A DNA stretch of 64,000 nucleotides from Mycobacterium basiliense (GTDB taxonomy: Bacteria; Actinomycetota; Actinomycetes; Mycobacteriales; Mycobacteriaceae). The DNA is taken from positions 1,240,001 to 1,304,000 of the forward strand of contig NZ_LR130759.1 of the NCBI RefSeq assembly GCF_900292015.1, in the 5' to 3' direction. The notes under the pieces were generated by a model, which was not told the origin of the DNA, did not search any database, and saw only the letters and a program-made list of their open reading frames with translations. The position numbers and the translations under genes are program-made. This document shows, in pieces, positions 27,264 through 36,950 of this stretch; position 1 is the first letter of the stretch, and each line of letters begins with the position of its first letter.

Positions 27264-28844
27264 TTACCAGCTTCGCACCATGCATACCAAGTCCTCACGC
27301 AGCGTCTGGGCCTGTCGGCGGGCGGCGGCCAGGTCGGTGGTGGCCGCGCAGCGAACCTCCAAGTAGTACTTCAATTTTGGTTCGGTGCCTGAGGGGCGCA
27401 CCACCACCCGCACCGAGGTGCCATCGCCGCCGCCGGTAAAGATCAGCGCATCGGCGATATCGGTGGTGGAAGTGGTGAAACCGGCCAGCTGGCGCGGTGG
27501 CGACTCGCGCAGCCGTTGCATCAGCGCGGCGGCCTCGTCGGCGTCGGCGACACGACGCGGTACCGCGGCAACCTCGTGGACCCCATGGCGTAGTGCCAGC
27601 CGGTCCAGCGCGTCGGGCACCGAACTGCCCTGCTCGTTCAGCTTGGCCAGCAGGTCGCACACCAACACCGCGGCGCTGATGCCGTCCTTGTCGCGCACGG
27701 CGGCCGGGTCCACGCAATGCCCGATCGCTTCCTCGTAGGCGTAGACCAGGGTGCCGGTCCGGTCCACATCGGCGCGCGCCAGCCATTTGAACCCGGTGCG
27801 GGTCTCCACGTGCAGCGCGCCATGGTGGGCGGCGATCGCGGCCAGCATCCGCGACGACACCACGGTGCTCGCCACGATCGCCTTGTCCGGCTGTGGTTGT
27901 GACAGCAGGTAATCGCCTAGCAGCCAACCTGTTTCGTCGCCGGACAGCATCCGCCATCCCGAGTCGGTGGGTATCCCGACCGCGCACCGGTCGGCATCGG
28001 GATCCAGTGCAATCGCGACGTCGGCGTGTACCGCTGCGGCCAGCGCCAGCAGGGCGTCGGTGGCGCCGGGTTCCTCTGGGTTCGGAAACGCGACGGTGGG
28101 GAAGTCGGGGTCGGGAACGAACTGCGTCGCCACCGTGTGTACGTCGTCGAAGCCGGCCCGGCGCAACGTTTCCACCGCCACCACACCACCCACCCCGTGC
28201 ATCGGTGTCAGGGCGATCCGGACCGAACCGGTCGAGCGTCGGACCCCGGCCGCGCGCCGCAGGTAGTGTTCGATGACGTCGGTGTGTGTGGGTTCGACAG
28301 GTGTCCGGCCGATCTGATCGGCGAAGGGGGCGTCGGCCATCGCGGCCTCTATCTTGCGGTCGGTGGGCGAGATGATCTGGATGCCGCCGTCGAGATACAC
28401 CTTGTAACCGTTGTCGGTCGCCGGGTTGTGTGACGCGGTGATCTGGATCCCGGCCGCGGCGCCGCTGTGGCGTACCGCGAACGCTACCACCGGGGTGGGC
28501 ACCGGATCGGGTAGCAACATCACCGAAAAGCCCTCGGCGGCAAACACTTCAGCTGTCGCGTTGGCGAAAGTCGCTGAGCCGTGCCGGGCGTCGTGTCCCA
28601 CGACCACTGTCCTGGACCGCGGACCGGGCGGTTCGGCAAGCACCTGTGCCACCGCCCAGGTGGCGCGCAACACCACCGCCAGGTTCATCGCGTCCGGCCC
28701 GGCGCGCACCGGGCCGCGCAGTCCCGCGGTGCCGAAGGCCAATGGCCGGGCAAACCGGGTGGCGACGTCGTCGGGATCACATGCGGCCAGCTCGGCGGCG
28801 GTTGTGGGGTCGGGATCGTGTGCGATCCATTCCGCGGGCCGCAC
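27264..28844 (-). CDS. pmmB: Phosphomannomutase/phosphopentomutase-type enzyme PmmB
   Basis: 526 residues from a GTG at 28844. Alpha-D-phosphohexomutase superfamily: the phosphoserine loop ITASHNPATDNGYK, the metal loop DPDADRCAVG, the sugar loop YEEAIGHCVDP and the C-terminal phosphate loop RPSGTEPKLKYY are all intact. Its gene starts 3 bp after deoD, suggesting that it interconverts pentose 1- and 5-phosphates from nucleoside phosphorolysis; the mannose role is only the inherited name. Confidence 0.93.
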   Translation of the reverse strand: MRPAEWIAHDPDPTTAAELAACDPDDVATRFARPLAFGTAGLRGPVRAGPDAMNLAVVLRATWAVAQVLAEPPGPRSRTVVVGHDARHGSATFANATAEVFAAEGFSVMLLPDPVPTPVVAFAVRHSGAAAGIQITASHNPATDNGYKVYLDGGIQIISPTDRKIEAAMADAPFADQIGRTPVEPTHTDVIEHYLRRAAGVRRSTGSVRIALTPMHGVGGVVAVETLRRAGFDDVHTVATQFVPDPDFPTVAFPNPEEPGATDALLALAAAVHADVAIALDPDADRCAVGIPTDSGWRMLSGDETGWLLGDYLLSQPQPDKAIVASTVVSSRMLAAIAAHHGALHVETRTGFKWLARADVDRTGTLVYAYEEAIGHCVDPAAVRDKDGISAAVLVCDLLAKLNEQGSSVPDALDRLALRHGVHEVAAVPRRVADADEAAALMQRLRESPPRQLAGFTTSTTDIADALIFTGGGDGTSVRVVVRPSGTEPKLKYYLEVRCAATTDLAAARRQAQTLREDLVCMVRSW

Positions 28845-28847
28845 GGC

Positions 28848-29654
28848 TCAGATCCCGGCTATGACGTCGGCCAGCAGCGCGCCGATCCGGGTGGCCGACG
28901 CGGCGCCGGCGGCTAGCACCTCAGCGTGGCTCAGCGGTTCGCCGGTAATTCCGGCCGCCAAATTGGTCACCAGGGAAACACCGAGCACCTCCGCGCCGGC
29001 CGCGCGGGCCGCGATGGTCTCATGGACCGTCGACATCCCAACCAGGTCGGCGCCCAGCATCCGCAGCATCCGGATCTCCGCGGGCGTTTCGTAGTGCGGC
29101 CCGGGCATGCCGGCGTACACCCCGTCGGCCAACTCCGGGTCGCATCGGCGGGCCAACGTCCGCAACCGTGGTGAGTAGGCGTCGGTCAGGTCGACGAACT
29201 GCGCTCCGACCAGCGGCGAACGTGCGGTCAGGTTCAGATGATCGCTGATGAGAACCGGTTGGCCAATCCGCATATCGGGACGTAGTCCACCGGCCGCATT
29301 GGTGAGCACAACCGTGCGCGCCCCGGCGGCGCACGCCGTCCGCACCGGATGGACCACGCGGCTTAGGTCATGTCCCTCGTAGGCGTGGATGCGGCCCGCC
29401 AGCACCAGCACCCGATGATCACCAACCAACACGGACAACAGCTCACCGGCGTGCCCGGCCGCGTTGGGCGGTGCGAACCCGGGTACTTCCACTTGGGGCA
29501 CTACGGCCGATGGCGTGCCGAGAGCGGCAATGGCCGCCGACCACCCCGACCCGAGAACGACCGCGATGTCGTGCCGGTCGGTTCCGGTGCGCTCGCCGAT
29601 GACGTATGCCGCCTGTCGCGCGAGTTCGCCGGGATCAAGCTGCGGGCCGGTCAC
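28848..29654 (-). CDS. deoD: Purine nucleoside phosphorylase
   Basis: 268 residues from the GTG at 29654, a length equal to the M. tuberculosis enzyme; an open frame reaches 29792 but the extra residues look unrelated. Trimeric PNP family: [50 protein letters not shown] and [11 protein letters not shown] with the base-binding Asn. It splits inosine and guanosine, complementing adenosine deaminase. It forms an operon with pmmB. Confidence 0.95.
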   Translation of the reverse strand: MTGPQLDPGELARQAAYVIGERTGTDRHDIAVVLGSGWSAAIAALGTPSAVVPQVEVPGFAPPNAAGHAGELLSVLVGDHRVLVLAGRIHAYEGHDLSRVVHPVRTACAAGARTVVLTNAAGGLRPDMRIGQPVLISDHLNLTARSPLVGAQFVDLTDAYSPRLRTLARRCDPELADGVYAGMPGPHYETPAEIRMLRMLGADLVGMSTVHETIAARAAGAEVLGVSLVTNLAAGITGEPLSHAEVLAAGAASATRIGALLADVIAGI

Positions 29655-29744
29655 ACTGGGGGAGCCTAGCGCCGAAATGGCGCGATACAAGCTCGTCTGA
29701 GCATCGCCGGCGTCGCGGGTGCTGGTCGATGAGATACTGCGAGG

Positions 29745-30932
29745 ATGTCCGCACCCACTGCTTTGGATACCGTCGAGCAGTTGGTGCGACACCGGGGCGG
29801 TGATCTGGTCGAACTATCCCACTCGATTCACGCCGAGCCGGAGTTGGCGTTCGCCGAACACCGCAGTTGCGCCAAGGCGCAGACGCTGGTCAGCGAGCGC
29901 GGTTTCGACATCACACCCGCCGCGGCCGGCTTGGATACGGCGTTTCGCGCCGACTTCGGCACCGGACCGCTGATAGTCGGGATCTGTGCCGAATACGATG
30001 CGCTTCCTGAGATTGGGCACGCCTGCGGCCACAACATCATTGCGGCCTCGGCGGTGGGCGCCGCCTTGGCCTTGGCCGAAGTCGCCGACGACCTCGGTCT
30101 GACGGTGTCGCTGTTGGGCACGCCGGCCGAGGAATCCGGAGGCGGTAAGGCTCTCATGCTGCAAGCGGGTACCTTCGACGATGTCGCGCTGGCGGTCATG
30201 GTGCATCCCGGGCCGACCGATATCGCCGGGGCCCGATCGTTGGCGTTGTCTGAGGTCACCGTGGGTTATCGAGGTAAGGAATCGCACGCCGCGGTCGCGC
30301 CGCATCTGGGGGTGAACGCCGCAGATGCGGTAACCGTTGCGCAGGTGGCCATTGGGCTGCTGCGGCAGCAACTCGCGCCGGGGCAGATGGTGCATGGCAT
30401 CGTTAGCGAAGGCGGGCAGGCGGTCAACGTCATCCCGGGGCACGCGACGCTGCAATATGCGATGCGGGCGATCGAATCGGAATCGCTGCGCGACTTGGAG
30501 GGCCGGATGTTTGCTTGCTTTGCCGCGGGAGCGCTGGCCGCCGGTTGCGAATACGACATCGATCCCGCCGCACCGGCGTATGCCGAATTGAAGCCCGACC
30601 AATGGCTCGTCGACACCTGTCGAGAGGAGATGCGTCAGCTCGGCCGGCAGCCGGTGTCGTCCGATCTCGAGGCAAGGCTTCCCCTGGGTAGCACCGATAT
30701 GGGCAACGTGACGCAGGTGCTGCCGGGAATCCATCCGGTGATCGGTATCGATGCCGGTGGCGCCACCGTGCACCAGCGTGCCTTCGCCGCGGCCGCGGCC
30801 GGGCCCAGCGCGGACCGCGCTGTCGTTGATGGCGCAATCATGCTGGCGCGCACGGTTGTTCAGCTCGCTCAGACGCCCAACGAGCGGGACCGGGTGCTGG
30901 CCGCGCAGCAGCGCAGGGCGGCGGCCCGATGA
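29745..30932 (+). CDS. amiB1: M20D amidohydrolase AmiB1
   Basis: 395 residues. A peptidase of the M20D/HipO type that removes acyl groups from amino acids or aminobenzoyl-glutamate-like compounds. The metal site can be read in [20 protein letters not shown], in [10 protein letters not shown] and in a late THQ-type His ([11 protein letters not shown]). The dimerisation domain lies at about 170-300. Its stop overlaps the amiA1 start (ATGA), so the two M20 proteins are made together, and it is divergent from deoD. Confidence 0.92.
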   Translation: MSAPTALDTVEQLVRHRGGDLVELSHSIHAEPELAFAEHRSCAKAQTLVSERGFDITPAAAGLDTAFRADFGTGPLIVGICAEYDALPEIGHACGHNIIAASAVGAALALAEVADDLGLTVSLLGTPAEESGGGKALMLQAGTFDDVALAVMVHPGPTDIAGARSLALSEVTVGYRGKESHAAVAPHLGVNAADAVTVAQVAIGLLRQQLAPGQMVHGIVSEGGQAVNVIPGHATLQYAMRAIESESLRDLEGRMFACFAAGALAAGCEYDIDPAAPAYAELKPDQWLVDTCREEMRQLGRQPVSSDLEARLPLGSTDMGNVTQVLPGIHPVIGIDAGGATVHQRAFAAAAAGPSADRAVVDGAIMLARTVVQLAQTPNERDRVLAAQQRRAAAR

Positions 30933-32098
30933 GTCTGGTTGACAGCGCCGAATCGTGGCTGGCGGCAAACTATGACGAACTGGTCGCCTGGCGTCGGCAC
31001 ATTCATCGCTATCCGGAGCTGGGCCGGCAGGAGTTCGCCACCACGCAGTTCGTCGCCGAGCGGTTGGCCGACGCGGGACTAAACCCCAAGGTGATGCCCG
31101 GCGGGACCGGGTTGACGTGCGACTTCGGCCCTGAGCATCAGCCGCGGATCGCGCTGCGCGCCGATATGGATGCGCTGCCGATGGCCGAGCGCACCGGTGC
31201 CCCCTACACCTCGACGATGCCCAACGTGGCGCACGCGTGCGGGCACGATGCGCACACCGCGATCCTGCTGGGTACTGCGTTAGCGTTGGCGTCGGTGCCC
31301 GAGCTGCCGGCCGGAGTGCGGCTGATTTTCCAGGCGGCCGAAGAGGCGATGCCCGGTGGTGCCATCGACGCGATCGCGGCCGGGGCGTTAGCGGGCGTGT
31401 CGCGGATCTTCGCCTTGCACTGCGATCCGCGACTCGAAGTGGGCAAGGTCGCGGTCCGACAGGGCCCCATCACCTCAGCCGCGGACTCGATCGTGGTGAC
31501 ACTGTATTCGCCGGGCGGGCACACCTCGCGCCCACACTTGACCGCCGACCTGGTCTACGGGCTGGGCACCCTGATCACCGGGCTGCCCGGGGTGTTGTCC
31601 CGCCGTATCGACCCGCGCAACAGCACCGTCTTGGTCTGGGGGGCGGTCAATGCCGGCGTGGCCGCCAATGCCATTCCGCAGAACGGCGTGCTGTCCGGCA
31701 CGGTTCGCACCGCCAGCCGACAGACGTGGGTCGACCTCGAACAGATCATCCGGCATGCCGTCGACGCACTGCTGGCGCCGCTCGCCATCGAGCACACCCT
31801 GCAATACCATCGCGGCGTGCCGCCAGTGGTAAACGAGGAAGTTTCCACCCACATCCTGACCCACGCCATCGAGGCCGTCGGTCCCGATGTGCTGGCCGAC
31901 ACCCGGCAGTCCGGCGGTGGCGAGGATTTTTCCTGGTATCTGGAAGAGGTTCCGGGTGCCATGGCGCGCTTGGGCGTGTGGTCCGGCGAGGGGCCCCAGC
32001 TGGACCTGCATCAACCGACGTTCGACCTCGATGAGCGGGCCCTGGGAATCGGTGTGCGGGTGATGGTCAACATCATCGAGCAGGCCGCAGCTTTCTAG
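30929..32098 (+). CDS. amiA1: M20D amidohydrolase AmiA1
   Basis: 389 residues, coupled to amiB1. It carries ALRADMDALPMAERTG, VAHACGHDAHTAILLG, FQAAEEAMPGGA and the late SGGGEDFSWYLE, which give the di-metal ligands and catalytic Glu of M20D enzymes. The N-terminal RRHIHRYPELGRQEF is the classic HipO-like start. The substrate is unknown. It converges on the PE_PGRS gene. Confidence 0.93.
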   Translation: MSLVDSAESWLAANYDELVAWRRHIHRYPELGRQEFATTQFVAERLADAGLNPKVMPGGTGLTCDFGPEHQPRIALRADMDALPMAERTGAPYTSTMPNVAHACGHDAHTAILLGTALALASVPELPAGVRLIFQAAEEAMPGGAIDAIAAGALAGVSRIFALHCDPRLEVGKVAVRQGPITSAADSIVVTLYSPGGHTSRPHLTADLVYGLGTLITGLPGVLSRRIDPRNSTVLVWGAVNAGVAANAIPQNGVLSGTVRTASRQTWVDLEQIIRHAVDALLAPLAIEHTLQYHRGVPPVVNEEVSTHILTHAIEAVGPDVLADTRQSGGGEDFSWYLEEVPGAMARLGVWSGEGPQLDLHQPTFDLDERALGIGVRVMVNIIEQAAAF

Positions 32099-32102
32099 CC
32101 GG

Positions 32103-33638
32103 CTAAGGCCTCCCATTCAGGCCGAACAGCACCCCACCCATGCCGCCGATCCCAACGCTGCCTAGGGCTGGGCTGCCGGTGCCGGCGGCGCCGCCGTCAC
32201 CACCATTGCCGAACAGCACAGCGTCGCCGCCGTTGCCGCCGGTGCCGCCGGTGGTGGCGGCTGCGACGGACGCCCCGCCGGCCCCGCCGGCGCCGCCGTT
32301 GCCGAGCAGTCCCGCCTTACCGCCGTTGCCGCCGGTGCCGCCGAACAGCGGGCCGTTGGCCAGCCCGCCCGCCCCGCCGATGCCGCCGTCTCCGACCAGC
32401 AGCCCGCCGGCGCCGCCGGCGCCGCCGGTGCCCGCGCTCCCGCCCCCGCCGGTAAGGTGCGATCCGCCGGCGCCGCCAGCGCCGCCGACGCCTAGCAGTC
32501 CGGCGTTGCCGCCTACCCCGCCGCTTCCGCCGTCGACGAAGCCGCCGGAGGCGTCGCCGCCCGCCCCGCCCGAGCCGCCGTTGCCGAAGACGAGCCCACC
32601 GGCGCCGCCGGCCCCCCCGCCGAATGCGGAGGTCGCGGCAGCCTGAGCGGCTCCGCCGTTGCCGCCGTTGCCGAATAGACCCGCCTTGCCGCCGTCACCA
32701 CCGGCACCGCCGACTCCGAGGCTATTGAGCGCGGTCCCGCCGTCACCGCCGGCGCCGCCGGAGCCCGAGAGCATCCCCCCGGCGCCGCCGGCCCCGCCGG
32801 CCCCGGCGACAGCGGCCGCAGCCACCGCTTTCCCGCCGACCCCGCCGGCTCCGCCGGAGCCGATCCACCCCGCGCCGCCGCCCGCGCCGCCGGCGCCGCC
32901 GGCACCACCCCCCGCCGCCGCGGCCCCGCCGACGCCGCCGGCGCCGCCGGAGCCGAGCAGTCCGCCCATACCGCCTGCTCCGCCTTGGCCGCCGGCTGTA
33001 GTGGTCAGTGAGATTCCTCCCGTGCCGCCGGCACCCCCATTGCCCGCGAGCAGCCCGCCGTGGCCGCCGGTCCCGCCCGCACCGCCGGGCATGCCCAGCA
33101 CGCCCGCGCCGCCCGCCCCGCCTCGCCCGCCGTCGCCGAACAGGCCGGCGGCCCCACCGCTACCACCGGCCTGGTTGGTCCCGCCTGAGCCCCCGTTGCC
33201 ACCGTTGCCATACAACAGTCCGCCGGATCCGCCGCTTGCCCCGGTTCCAGGAGCACCGTCGGCGCCGTTGCCGATCAGCGGGCGCTGCAGCAGCGCCTGG
33301 GTCGGCGCATTCACCAGGTCCAGCACCTGCTGCTGCACGAGTTGCCACGGCGACGCATTGGCCGCCTCGGCGTGGGCATACGCGCCCGCGCTCGCGGCCA
33401 GTGCGCGCACAAATTGGTCGTGAAACGCCGCGGCTTGGGCGCTCAGCGCCTGATACGACTGGGCATGCGCTCTAAACAACGCGGCGATGCCCGCCGACAC
33501 CTCGTCGGCACGCCCGGCCAACACCCCCGTCGTCGAAGCCGCCGCGGCGGCGGAGGCCGAGGTAATGGCTGAACCAAGATGGGCTAAATCCGCGGCCGAC
33601 GCCTGAATCATTTCCGGTGCCGCGATGACAAACGACAT
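32103..33638 (-). CDS. PE_PGRS protein
   Basis: 511 residues from the ATG at 33638, which follows AGGGAGG; the frame upstream to 33800 is not part of it. The PE domain spans about 1-95 ([20 protein letters not shown], then [19 protein letters not shown]). A linker with [13 protein letters not shown] leads into about 370 residues of Gly-Gly-Ala/Gly-Gly-Asn repeats ending FGLNGRP. It is a surface-exposed or secreted (ESX-5-type) protein of unknown function. I recall no PE_PGRS gene between the amiA1 and Rv3304 homologues in M. tuberculosis. Confidence 0.93.
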   Translation of the reverse strand: MSFVIAAPEMIQASAADLAHLGSAITSASAAAAASTTGVLAGRADEVSAGIAALFRAHAQSYQALSAQAAAFHDQFVRALAASAGAYAHAEAANASPWQLVQQQVLDLVNAPTQALLQRPLIGNGADGAPGTGASGGSGGLLYGNGGNGGSGGTNQAGGSGGAAGLFGDGGRGGAGGAGVLGMPGGAGGTGGHGGLLAGNGGAGGTGGISLTTTAGGQGGAGGMGGLLGSGGAGGVGGAAAAGGGAGGAGGAGGGAGWIGSGGAGGVGGKAVAAAAVAGAGGAGGAGGMLSGSGGAGGDGGTALNSLGVGGAGGDGGKAGLFGNGGNGGAAQAAATSAFGGGAGGAGGLVFGNGGSGGAGGDASGGFVDGGSGGVGGNAGLLGVGGAGGAGGSHLTGGGGSAGTGGAGGAGGLLVGDGGIGGAGGLANGPLFGGTGGNGGKAGLLGNGGAGGAGGASVAAATTGGTGGNGGDAVLFGNGGDGGAAGTGSPALGSVGIGGMGGVLFGLNGRP

Positions 33639-33824
33639 ACCGCACCTCCCTAAGCGCGCAGCATCAATCGATCGTATTGCCGCCAGGGCTGGATATTCGC
33701 AGTTTGAGCCAACTAGATATTTCGGAATCGTTCGGGCGTGCCCGCCCCCATTGCCGCGAGCGGCCGTGTTTGTACAGAGACACGCCGCATGGCGCGGCAT
33801 TTTGCGGACGCTCGCAAACCCGCT

Positions 33825-34712
33825 TTATGCGGCTCGACCCCTATCCAGCCGCGCTTCGAGCCGTCGGACAAGTTCGGCGGGCCGGCACCTGACATCCTCG
33901 GCGATGATCGGCACGACGACCCAAGCCAAGTCTTGCAGGGCCGCGGAGCGTCGGCGGTCCCGGCGAAATGCGTCCGGTCCGCTGTGCCAATCAACGCCGT
34001 CGTACTCCGCGGCGACGCGACATTCAGGCCAGGCGAAGTCGAGTCGCCAGGTACGCCCCAGCGTATCCACGAGTTGATATTGCAGGGCCGGCGGAGGCAA
34101 GCCGCCGTCGAGCATCACCAGGCGCGCTTCGCTCTCCATCGGCGATTCGGCCAATGGGGAAGCCAAGCCCAGCAATTCGCGGACTTTGACGATGCCGCGA
34201 CGGCCGGCCTGCAGCTCGGCGGCGCGGTTCAGCTGGTAGCGGCGGCATGTGTTGCTGCGCAGCGCAGCGTCCAGCGTCGCCAGAGCCCGCGGCCGCCGCA
34301 GTCCGCGGGCGACCTCGATCGCCGTCCACGCGGGCGCCGTGGCCGGGCGTCCACCGACCCGGACGAGTGCCGCGCCCTCGCGACGGTGCACGATTAGGCC
34401 ATCGGTCGATCGCAGCCGCCGACCGCTGGGGGCGAGGACGTGCAGATCCGCGGTTTGCTCGGTGTCGAAGCCGTACGCGGCCGCGGCGGTTCCCATGCAG
34501 GCCGCGACCATTGCGCCGGTTGCCAGGTCAAGCCCGCGCAGTCGCAATGCCGTGGTCACTTCGCCGCGACCATAAATGCCGTGCCAAATCTTATGGAGCG
34601 CACCGCAATTTACCTGTGCTTCCAAGCTGCGACGGGTAAGGAAGCTCAGCGCCTGGGCCGACGTGACAACGCCACCCTGCGCGGCGAATAACCGGTTCAG
34701 CCCTGGATGCAC
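33825..34712 (-). CDS. AbiEi-like antitoxin domain fused to DUF559 endonuclease-like domain
   Basis: 295 residues. The N-terminal 75 residues (LFAAQGGVVTSAQAL, then LHKIWHGIYG) match the winged-helix AbiEi antitoxin domain. The C-terminal 110 residues carry MESEARLVMLDGG, YQLVD, WRLDFAWPECRVAAEYDG and DRRRSAALQDLAW, typical of DUF559/Vsr-like PD-(D/E)XK proteins common in mycobacteria. No partner AbiEii toxin gene is present nearby, so a type IV toxin-antitoxin pair is not supported. A DNA-related or defence role is only guessed from the folds. Confidence 0.8.
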   Translation of the reverse strand: MHPGLNRLFAAQGGVVTSAQALSFLTRRSLEAQVNCGALHKIWHGIYGRGEVTTALRLRGLDLATGAMVAACMGTAAAAYGFDTEQTADLHVLAPSGRRLRSTDGLIVHRREGAALVRVGGRPATAPAWTAIEVARGLRRPRALATLDAALRSNTCRRYQLNRAAELQAGRRGIVKVRELLGLASPLAESPMESEARLVMLDGGLPPPALQYQLVDTLGRTWRLDFAWPECRVAAEYDGVDWHSGPDAFRRDRRRSAALQDLAWVVVPIIAEDVRCRPAELVRRLEARLDRGRAA

Positions 34713-34825
34713 GCCTGCAATCGTCGGGGCAGGATCCTACGCAATCAATTCACGCCACGAGAGTCCGCAAAATGCCGGCCGCTGCGGCGTGTCGCTGCAC
34801 AAACACGGTCGCTCGCGAACGAGAG

Positions 34826-35305
34826 CTAGGTGCTGGTCCCCGGGCCGATGTTACGGGCCGGGCGGGTACGCAGATTGTGGACGTAGTCGCTTGGCGCGCC
34901 AGCGATCTCGGCGGCGTCGGCCATCACTCCCAGATAGCGCGCCGACGGCAGCCCGCCCTCCCAGGCGTCCAGCACGTACAGCCACGCCAGGACGGGATCT
35001 GTTGTGGTGTCCGAGGATAAGCGCTGGACCCGGCATCGGATCTTCTTGTGGACGCCAAATTCGGAGCCCTCCCACCGATCAAGGTTCATCTCGTCGGCCG
35101 GCGTCATGTCGTAGAGCACCACGAACACCTTCGAATGCGGATCCTCGACGACGGTAGCCAGGGCTCCCTCCCAGCCGATGTCTTCGCCACCGAACGTCAA
35201 CCGCCACCCGTGTAGCCAGCCGGTCCCGGCCATCGGCGAGTGGGGTGCGCGCTGCAGCATCTGTTCTGGATGCATGTTCGATCCGTACGCGGCATAGAGC
35301 GGCAC
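34826..35305 (-). CDS. Gamma-glutamylcyclotransferase-like protein (Rv3304-like)
   Basis: 159 residues. It begins MPLYAAYGSNMHPEQM, which contains the YGSN substrate loop of the GGCT/AIG2 fold. GTGWLHGWRLTFGGED and a following acidic strand are also typical. It matches M. tuberculosis Rv3304 in length and place next to lpdA. The precise reaction is unknown. Confidence 0.88.
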   Translation of the reverse strand: MPLYAAYGSNMHPEQMLQRAPHSPMAGTGWLHGWRLTFGGEDIGWEGALATVVEDPHSKVFVVLYDMTPADEMNLDRWEGSEFGVHKKIRCRVQRLSSDTTTDPVLAWLYVLDAWEGGLPSARYLGVMADAAEIAGAPSDYVHNLRTRPARNIGPGTST

Positions 35306-35455
35306 GGGGAAAGCTTAGACGGCATGGGCCGCCTCGGTGCTTTTGCTGTGGTCGGGACCGCGAGTCAGGACACTATCGGTCTGCCGCGCTGCCAGTTTGG
35401 TGGCGCAGGGTGGCGCGCTCTGAAGTTTTCGGGCCGCCAGGCTAGGTTATGGGCT

Positions 35456-36871
35456 GTGGTGACCCGCATCGTGATCCTCGGTGGAGGCCCGGCCGGCTAT
35501 GAGGCCGCACTGGTGGCCGCCACCTCACACCCCGAATCAGTCCAAGTCACCGTCATCGACTCTGATGGCATCGGCGGCGCCGCCGTCCTGGACGATTGTG
35601 TGCCGTCCAAGACCTTTATTGCTTCTACCGGCCTGCGCACCGAGCTGCGCAGGGCGCCCCGGCTGGGCTTCGACATCGAATTCGACGAAGCCAAGATCTC
35701 GTTGCCGAAGATCCATGACCGCGTCAAGACGCTGGCCGCCGAACAGTCGGCTGACATTACTGCGCAGCTGCTCAGCGTGGGAGTCCACGTGATCGCCGGT
35801 CGGGGCGAACTGATCGACCCCACGCCCGGCCTGGCCCGACACCGCGTCCAGGCGACCGCCCCCGACGGCTCCACCACTGAACACGAGGCCGACGTCGTGC
35901 TGATCGCCACCGGTGCCAGCCCCAGGGTCCTGTCCTCGGCCCCGCCGGACGGCGAACGCATCCTGACCTGGCGGCAGCTCTACCGTCTCGAGGAGCTGCC
36001 CCAGCACCTCATTGTGGTGGGCTCCGGGGTGACCGGCGCCGAGTTTGTGCACGCCTACACCGAATTGGGTGTGCAGGTGACGGTGGTAGCCAGTCAGGAC
36101 CGGGTGCTGCCCTACGAGGACGCCGACGCCGCGCTGGTGCTCGAAGAGTCGTTCGCCGAACGCGGCGTCCGCTTGTTCAAGAACGCACGGGCCGAATCGG
36201 TCACCCGCACGCAAACCGGTGTGTTGGTGACCATGATCGATGGTCGCACCGTTGAGGGCAGCCATGCCTTGATGACCATCGGCTCGATCCCCAATACCAG
36301 CGGTTTGGGTCTGGAGCGGGTCGGCATCGAGCTGGGCCGAGGCAACTACCTGACCGTCGATCGCGTGTCCCGAACGTCGGTGCCGGGGATTTACGCGGCC
36401 GGTGACTGCACCGGCCTGCTGCCGTTGGCGTCAGTCGCCGCCATGCAGGGCCGCATCGCGATGTACCACGCGCTGGGTGAGGGCGTCAGCCCGATCCGGC
36501 TGCGCACCGTCGCGGCGACGGTGTTCACCAGACCCGAGATCGCCGCAGTCGGTGTGCCGCAATCGGCGATCGACGACGGATCGGTCACCGCCCGCACCAT
36601 CATGTTGTCGTTGGGCACCAACGCGCGCGCGAAGATGTCGGGCCTGAGGCAGGGGTTCGTCAAGATCTTCTGCCGGCGCTCCACCGGCGTGGTGATCGGC
36701 GGGGTGGTGGTGGCGCCGATCGCCTCGGAGCTGATCCTGCCGATCGCGGTGGCCGTGCAAAACCGCATTACGGTCAACGAGCTGGCGCAGACCCTGGCCG
36801 TATACCCGTCGCTATCGGGTTCCATCACCGAGGCCGCTCGCCGGTTGATGGCGCGCGATGATCTGGACTGA
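35456..36871 (+). CDS. lpdA: LpdA, flavoprotein NAD(P)H quinone reductase of the disulfide-reductase family
   Basis: 471 residues from the GTG at 35456 (or the next GTG codon); the frame opens earlier but VTRIVILGGGPAGYEAA is the FAD-binding start. The usual redox pair CxxxxC is broken: GGAAVLDDCVPSK keeps only one Cys, so it cannot act as a true lipoamide dehydrogenase. This agrees with the quinone-reductase activity and oxidative-stress role reported for M. tuberculosis LpdA (Rv3303c). The NAD(P) site VVGSGVTGAEF and the late FAD motif YAAGDCTG are present. The glpD2 start lies 79 bp downstream. Confidence 0.95.
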   Translation: MVTRIVILGGGPAGYEAALVAATSHPESVQVTVIDSDGIGGAAVLDDCVPSKTFIASTGLRTELRRAPRLGFDIEFDEAKISLPKIHDRVKTLAAEQSADITAQLLSVGVHVIAGRGELIDPTPGLARHRVQATAPDGSTTEHEADVVLIATGASPRVLSSAPPDGERILTWRQLYRLEELPQHLIVVGSGVTGAEFVHAYTELGVQVTVVASQDRVLPYEDADAALVLEESFAERGVRLFKNARAESVTRTQTGVLVTMIDGRTVEGSHALMTIGSIPNTSGLGLERVGIELGRGNYLTVDRVSRTSVPGIYAAGDCTGLLPLASVAAMQGRIAMYHALGEGVSPIRLRTVAATVFTRPEIAAVGVPQSAIDDGSVTARTIMLSLGTNARAKMSGLRQGFVKIFCRRSTGVVIGGVVVAPIASELILPIAVAVQNRITVNELAQTLAVYPSLSGSITEAARRLMARDDLD

Positions 36872-36950
36872 AGTCCGACTCGCCGATGCCGCAGGAACTA
36901 GCCTTGGTGAGCAGCATCTACCGACCAGTAACCGACAGGAGTCCGTCGTC

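Noticed and set aside
32103..33300. Repeat-dense region that might be mistaken for a CRISPR array
   Set aside because: Repeats are short, irregular, in frame and encode GG(A/N) motifs of a PE_PGRS protein; there are no uniform repeats with unique spacers.
32140..33423. Long proline-rich plus-strand open frames
   Set aside because: They are the complement of the Gly-Gly-Ala repeats of the PE_PGRS gene; PPxPPx strings arise automatically from that sequence.
33825..34712. Type IV toxin-antitoxin locus
   Set aside because: Only an AbiEi-like domain is present, fused to a DUF559-like domain; no AbiEii nucleotidyltransferase toxin gene lies next to it.
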